Shown one piece after another: positions 5,507 through 6,850 of a stretch of DNA of 6,850 nt. Position numbers and translations under genes: made by a program. Under the pieces are notes generated by a model that was not told the DNA's origin, did not search any database, and saw nothing but the letters and a program-made list of their open reading frames with translations. This DNA is from Deltaproteobacteria bacterium (lineage in GTDB: Bacteria; Desulfobacterota; DSM-4660; Desulfatiglandales; HGW-15): assembly GCA_030671095.1 (NCBI GenBank), contig DAOVAK010000147.1, forward strand, positions 1 to 6,850, in the 5' to 3' direction. Position 1 is the stretch's first letter. Each line of letters opens with the position of its first letter.

Positions 5507-5513
5507 CCTCCTT
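5507..5513 (-). promoter_or_regulatory. Strong Shine-Dalgarno AAGGAGG of the SDR gene
   Basis: AAGGAGG stands six bases before the ATG at 5500, an almost ideal anti-Shine-Dalgarno match. It supports this start over the internal Met at residue 6. Confidence 0.7.
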
Positions 5514-5517
5514 TTTG

Positions 5518-5544
5518 ATTATGATTAATTTCATACTTTTTCAA
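5518..5544 (-). promoter_or_regulatory. Possible internal promoter upstream of the SDR gene
   Basis: On the minus strand TTGAAA (5544-5539) and CATAAT (5523-5518) each match five of six sigma-70 consensus bases, but the 15-base spacer is shorter than the ideal 17. Transcription from it would start just before the AAGGAGG. The stretch is markedly AT-rich compared with the genes. This is only a visual match. Confidence 0.22.
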
Positions 5545-5659
5545 AATAGAGCAAGTCATTCCCAAGCAGCTTAGAAAAAAGACTCAGCGCCACCTTTGCC
5601 AAAGACACGCATCTTTTCCCTATTGAAACGGAGCCAGCTCTCTCAACTCTCGGGGGCAT
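5531..5659 (-). CDS. Possible 42-residue small ORF in the MDR-SDR gap (doubtful)
   Basis: An ATG-to-TGA frame fills most of the 167-base gap between the zinc dehydrogenase and the SDR. The product would start MPPRVERAGS and end LLYFEKV; it is basic, with a mildly hydrophobic central part. A purine-rich GAAGGG sits close upstream of the ATG, though the spacing is short. I do not recognise the product. An open frame of this size can occur by chance, and the end of it overlaps the candidate promoter. It is listed because otherwise the gap holds no gene. Confidence 0.15.
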   Translation of the reverse strand: MPPRVERAGSVSIGKRCVSLAKVALSLFSKLLGNDLLYFEKV

Positions 5660-5667
5660 AGTCCCTT

Positions 5668-6711
5668 CTAAAAATTGATCATCACTTTAACGGCTTTGTC
5701 CTTAGCATTTTCAGTGAGATCAAAGGCCTCAATGGTTTGATCAAAAGGGAATTCGTGGGTAAGCATGGGTTTAATATCAACACGATCATTTGCCATAAGA
5801 GTGATAGCTTCCTCGAATATATTGTTGTACCTAAAACTGGTGACGAAATTTAGCTCCTTGACCAAGGCATCTACCATCGGCATGGAAATCTCCTTTTCCT
5901 GTGGGAAGCCAATGAGAACGACAAAGCCACCGTCCCTTGCCACCTCAACTGTTTGGCTAAACGTGGCCGCTGTGCCTGCGGTTTCGAATACGAAATGTGT
6001 CCCTTCGCCGTCAGTCAAGTCCCTGATCGTCTCTGTAACACCTTCTTCTCTTGCGTCTACCACATGGGTTGCGCCCATTTCCTTTGCCAAATTCAGTCTG
6101 TTTGGCATCATATCTACAACGATAACATCTCCGGCGCCCAGCGCCTTGACTGCCTCTAATACGGAAAGGCCTATTGGACCTGAGCCGAGAATGGTCACAC
6201 TTGCTGCAGGGTAAAAACCACCACGTCTTGTGGCATAGAGTCCAACGGCAAAGGGCTCGACCAATGCCCCTTCCTGAAAAGACATCTTATCCGGCATCTT
6301 AAAGAGAAAGTCCGCTGGCCAGGCAACATATTCAGCTAGAGCGCCATCATCCGGTGGTGTGGCCATGAACCTAATTCTTGGGCATTTGGTATATCGCCCA
6401 TTCTTACAAAACCAGCACCTTCCACAGGGAACACCTGGTTCGAAGACTACTCTATCGCCTACACGCAGGTTTGTCACATCACTTCCAATGGCTGTGACTT
6501 CACCCGCACACTCATGTCCAAGTATAATGGGTTTTTCCACAATGAAAGAACCTATGCGACCATGGCGATAGTAGTGTATGTCTGAACCGCATACACCCAC
6601 GGATTTCATCTTAACAAGTGCCTCACCTGGACCCGGTTTTGGCATATCGATCTCCTCAAGCCGCATGTCACCAGGCGAGTGAAGAATGAAGGCCTTTATT
6701 TTCTCTGTCAT
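5668..6711 (-). CDS. Zinc-dependent medium-chain dehydrogenase, sorbitol/xylitol (polyol) dehydrogenase type
   Basis: This 347-residue protein is a full-length zinc MDR that should oxidise a secondary alcohol of a polyol to a ketone with NAD+. Catalytic zinc ligands are C41 (GVCGSDIHYYRHG), H66-E67 (LGHECAGEV) and E152 (LVEPFAVG). The structural zinc site C96, C99, C102, C110 is complete, although many sorbitol dehydrogenases lose it in part. The nucleotide motif GSGPIG is at 176-181, and D200 at the end of the second strand favours NAD+ over NADP+. The CGSDIHYYRHGRIG and KPIILGHE segments are characteristic of the L-iditol/sorbitol and xylitol dehydrogenase branch, so a polyol substrate is favoured; threonine dehydrogenase or butanediol dehydrogenase are less likely alternatives. 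The ATG has GGAG eight bases upstream. It follows a carbohydrate ABC ATPase gene after 42 bases, which supports a role in catabolism of the imported compound. Confidence 0.92.
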   Translation of the reverse strand: MTEKIKAFILHSPGDMRLEEIDMPKPGPGEALVKMKSVGVCGSDIHYYRHGRIGSFIVEKPIILGHECAGEVTAIGSDVTNLRVGDRVVFEPGVPCGRCWFCKNGRYTKCPRIRFMATPPDDGALAEYVAWPADFLFKMPDKMSFQEGALVEPFAVGLYATRRGGFYPAASVTILGSGPIGLSVLEAVKALGAGDVIVVDMMPNRLNLAKEMGATHVVDAREEGVTETIRDLTDGEGTHFVFETAGTAATFSQTVEVARDGGFVVLIGFPQEKEISMPMVDALVKELNFVTSFRYNNIFEEAITLMANDRVDIKPMLTHEFPFDQTIEAFDLTENAKDKAVKVMINF

Positions 6712-6753
6712 TTCTTAATCTCCACATTTGAAAGGCAGTTGAAATCACATGAT

Positions 6754-6850
6754 TTACTTTATTTTCCTTCGGAGTATCGAGGTGTCTTTATCGAAGAGGT
6801 GAATAATATCCGGACCGAAATGGAGCCTCACGGTCTCGTTCATATTGTAT
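6754..6850 (-). CDS. Carbohydrate ABC transporter ATP-binding protein, MalK/UgpC type (C-terminal end only)
   Basis: Only the last 31 codons before a TAA are in the window; the gene continues past the right edge. The readable end, with VRLHFGPDIIHLFDKDTS at residues 7-24 of the fragment, matches the closing strand of the regulatory (TOBE/MalK C-terminal) domain, where ATPases of sugar, polyol and glycerol-phosphate importers typically read as a beta strand followed by xxHLFDxxTG. Walker motifs are outside the window, so the assignment rests on this short tail. The dehydrogenase gene starts 42 bases downstream in the same direction, consistent with one transport and catabolism operon. The transported compound is unknown. 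Confidence 0.7.
   Translation of the reverse strand, partial: YNMNETVRLHFGPDIIHLFDKDTSILRRKIK

Noticed and set aside
5560..5640. Intrinsic terminator after the zinc dehydrogenase
   Set aside because: A six-T run follows a GC-containing stretch on the minus strand, but only a 4-bp CTTT/AAAG pairing was found, too weak to call.

Overview
All nine recognisable genes lie on the minus strand, so the window reads right to left as one or two polycistronic units. Gaps between genes are short (1 to 196 bases), most genes have a good Shine-Dalgarno sequence, and iron-sulfur and molybdenum enzymes dominate the left half. This suggests an anaerobic or facultatively anaerobic bacterium of moderate GC. 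A Desulfobacterota or Firmicutes-like host is plausible, but no phylogenetic marker is present to decide it.

Right part (about 3944-6850): the C-terminal end of a MalK/UgpC-type carbohydrate ABC transporter ATPase, a zinc-dependent polyol dehydrogenase of the sorbitol/xylitol dehydrogenase type, a classical short-chain dehydrogenase related to sugar/gluconate dehydrogenases, and an acetoacetate-decarboxylase-family protein with the catalytic Lys-Lys pair. These look like uptake and stepwise oxidation of a polyol or sugar-like substrate. The substrate itself cannot be read from the sequence.

Left part (about 1-3747): a HoxU-like iron-sulfur protein (the N-terminal part of NuoG only), a NuoE/HoxE-like [2Fe-2S] subunit, a NuoF/HoxF-like FMN/NAD(H) subunit, and then the small [2Fe-2S] and large molybdopterin subunits of a xanthine-dehydrogenase-family enzyme. 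The large subunit runs off the left edge. No FAD (CoxM/XdhB-type) subunit lies between or before these genes. The simplest reading is a molybdenum hydroxylase whose electrons leave through a complex-I-like diaphorase to NAD+, instead of through the usual FAD subunit.

The most unusual points are that combination; a canonical C2H2 zinc-finger motif at the N-terminus of the small [2Fe-2S] subunit; an Asp in place of one Cys in the His-Cys [4Fe-4S] site of the HoxU-like subunit; and altered residues in the NuoF FMN/NADH loop. A 196-base gap with two inverted repeats and a possible promoter separates the decarboxylase-like gene from the redox complex, so the two halves may be transcribed separately. 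No RNA genes, mobile elements or CRISPR arrays were seen, and no gap between genes exceeds 300 bases.
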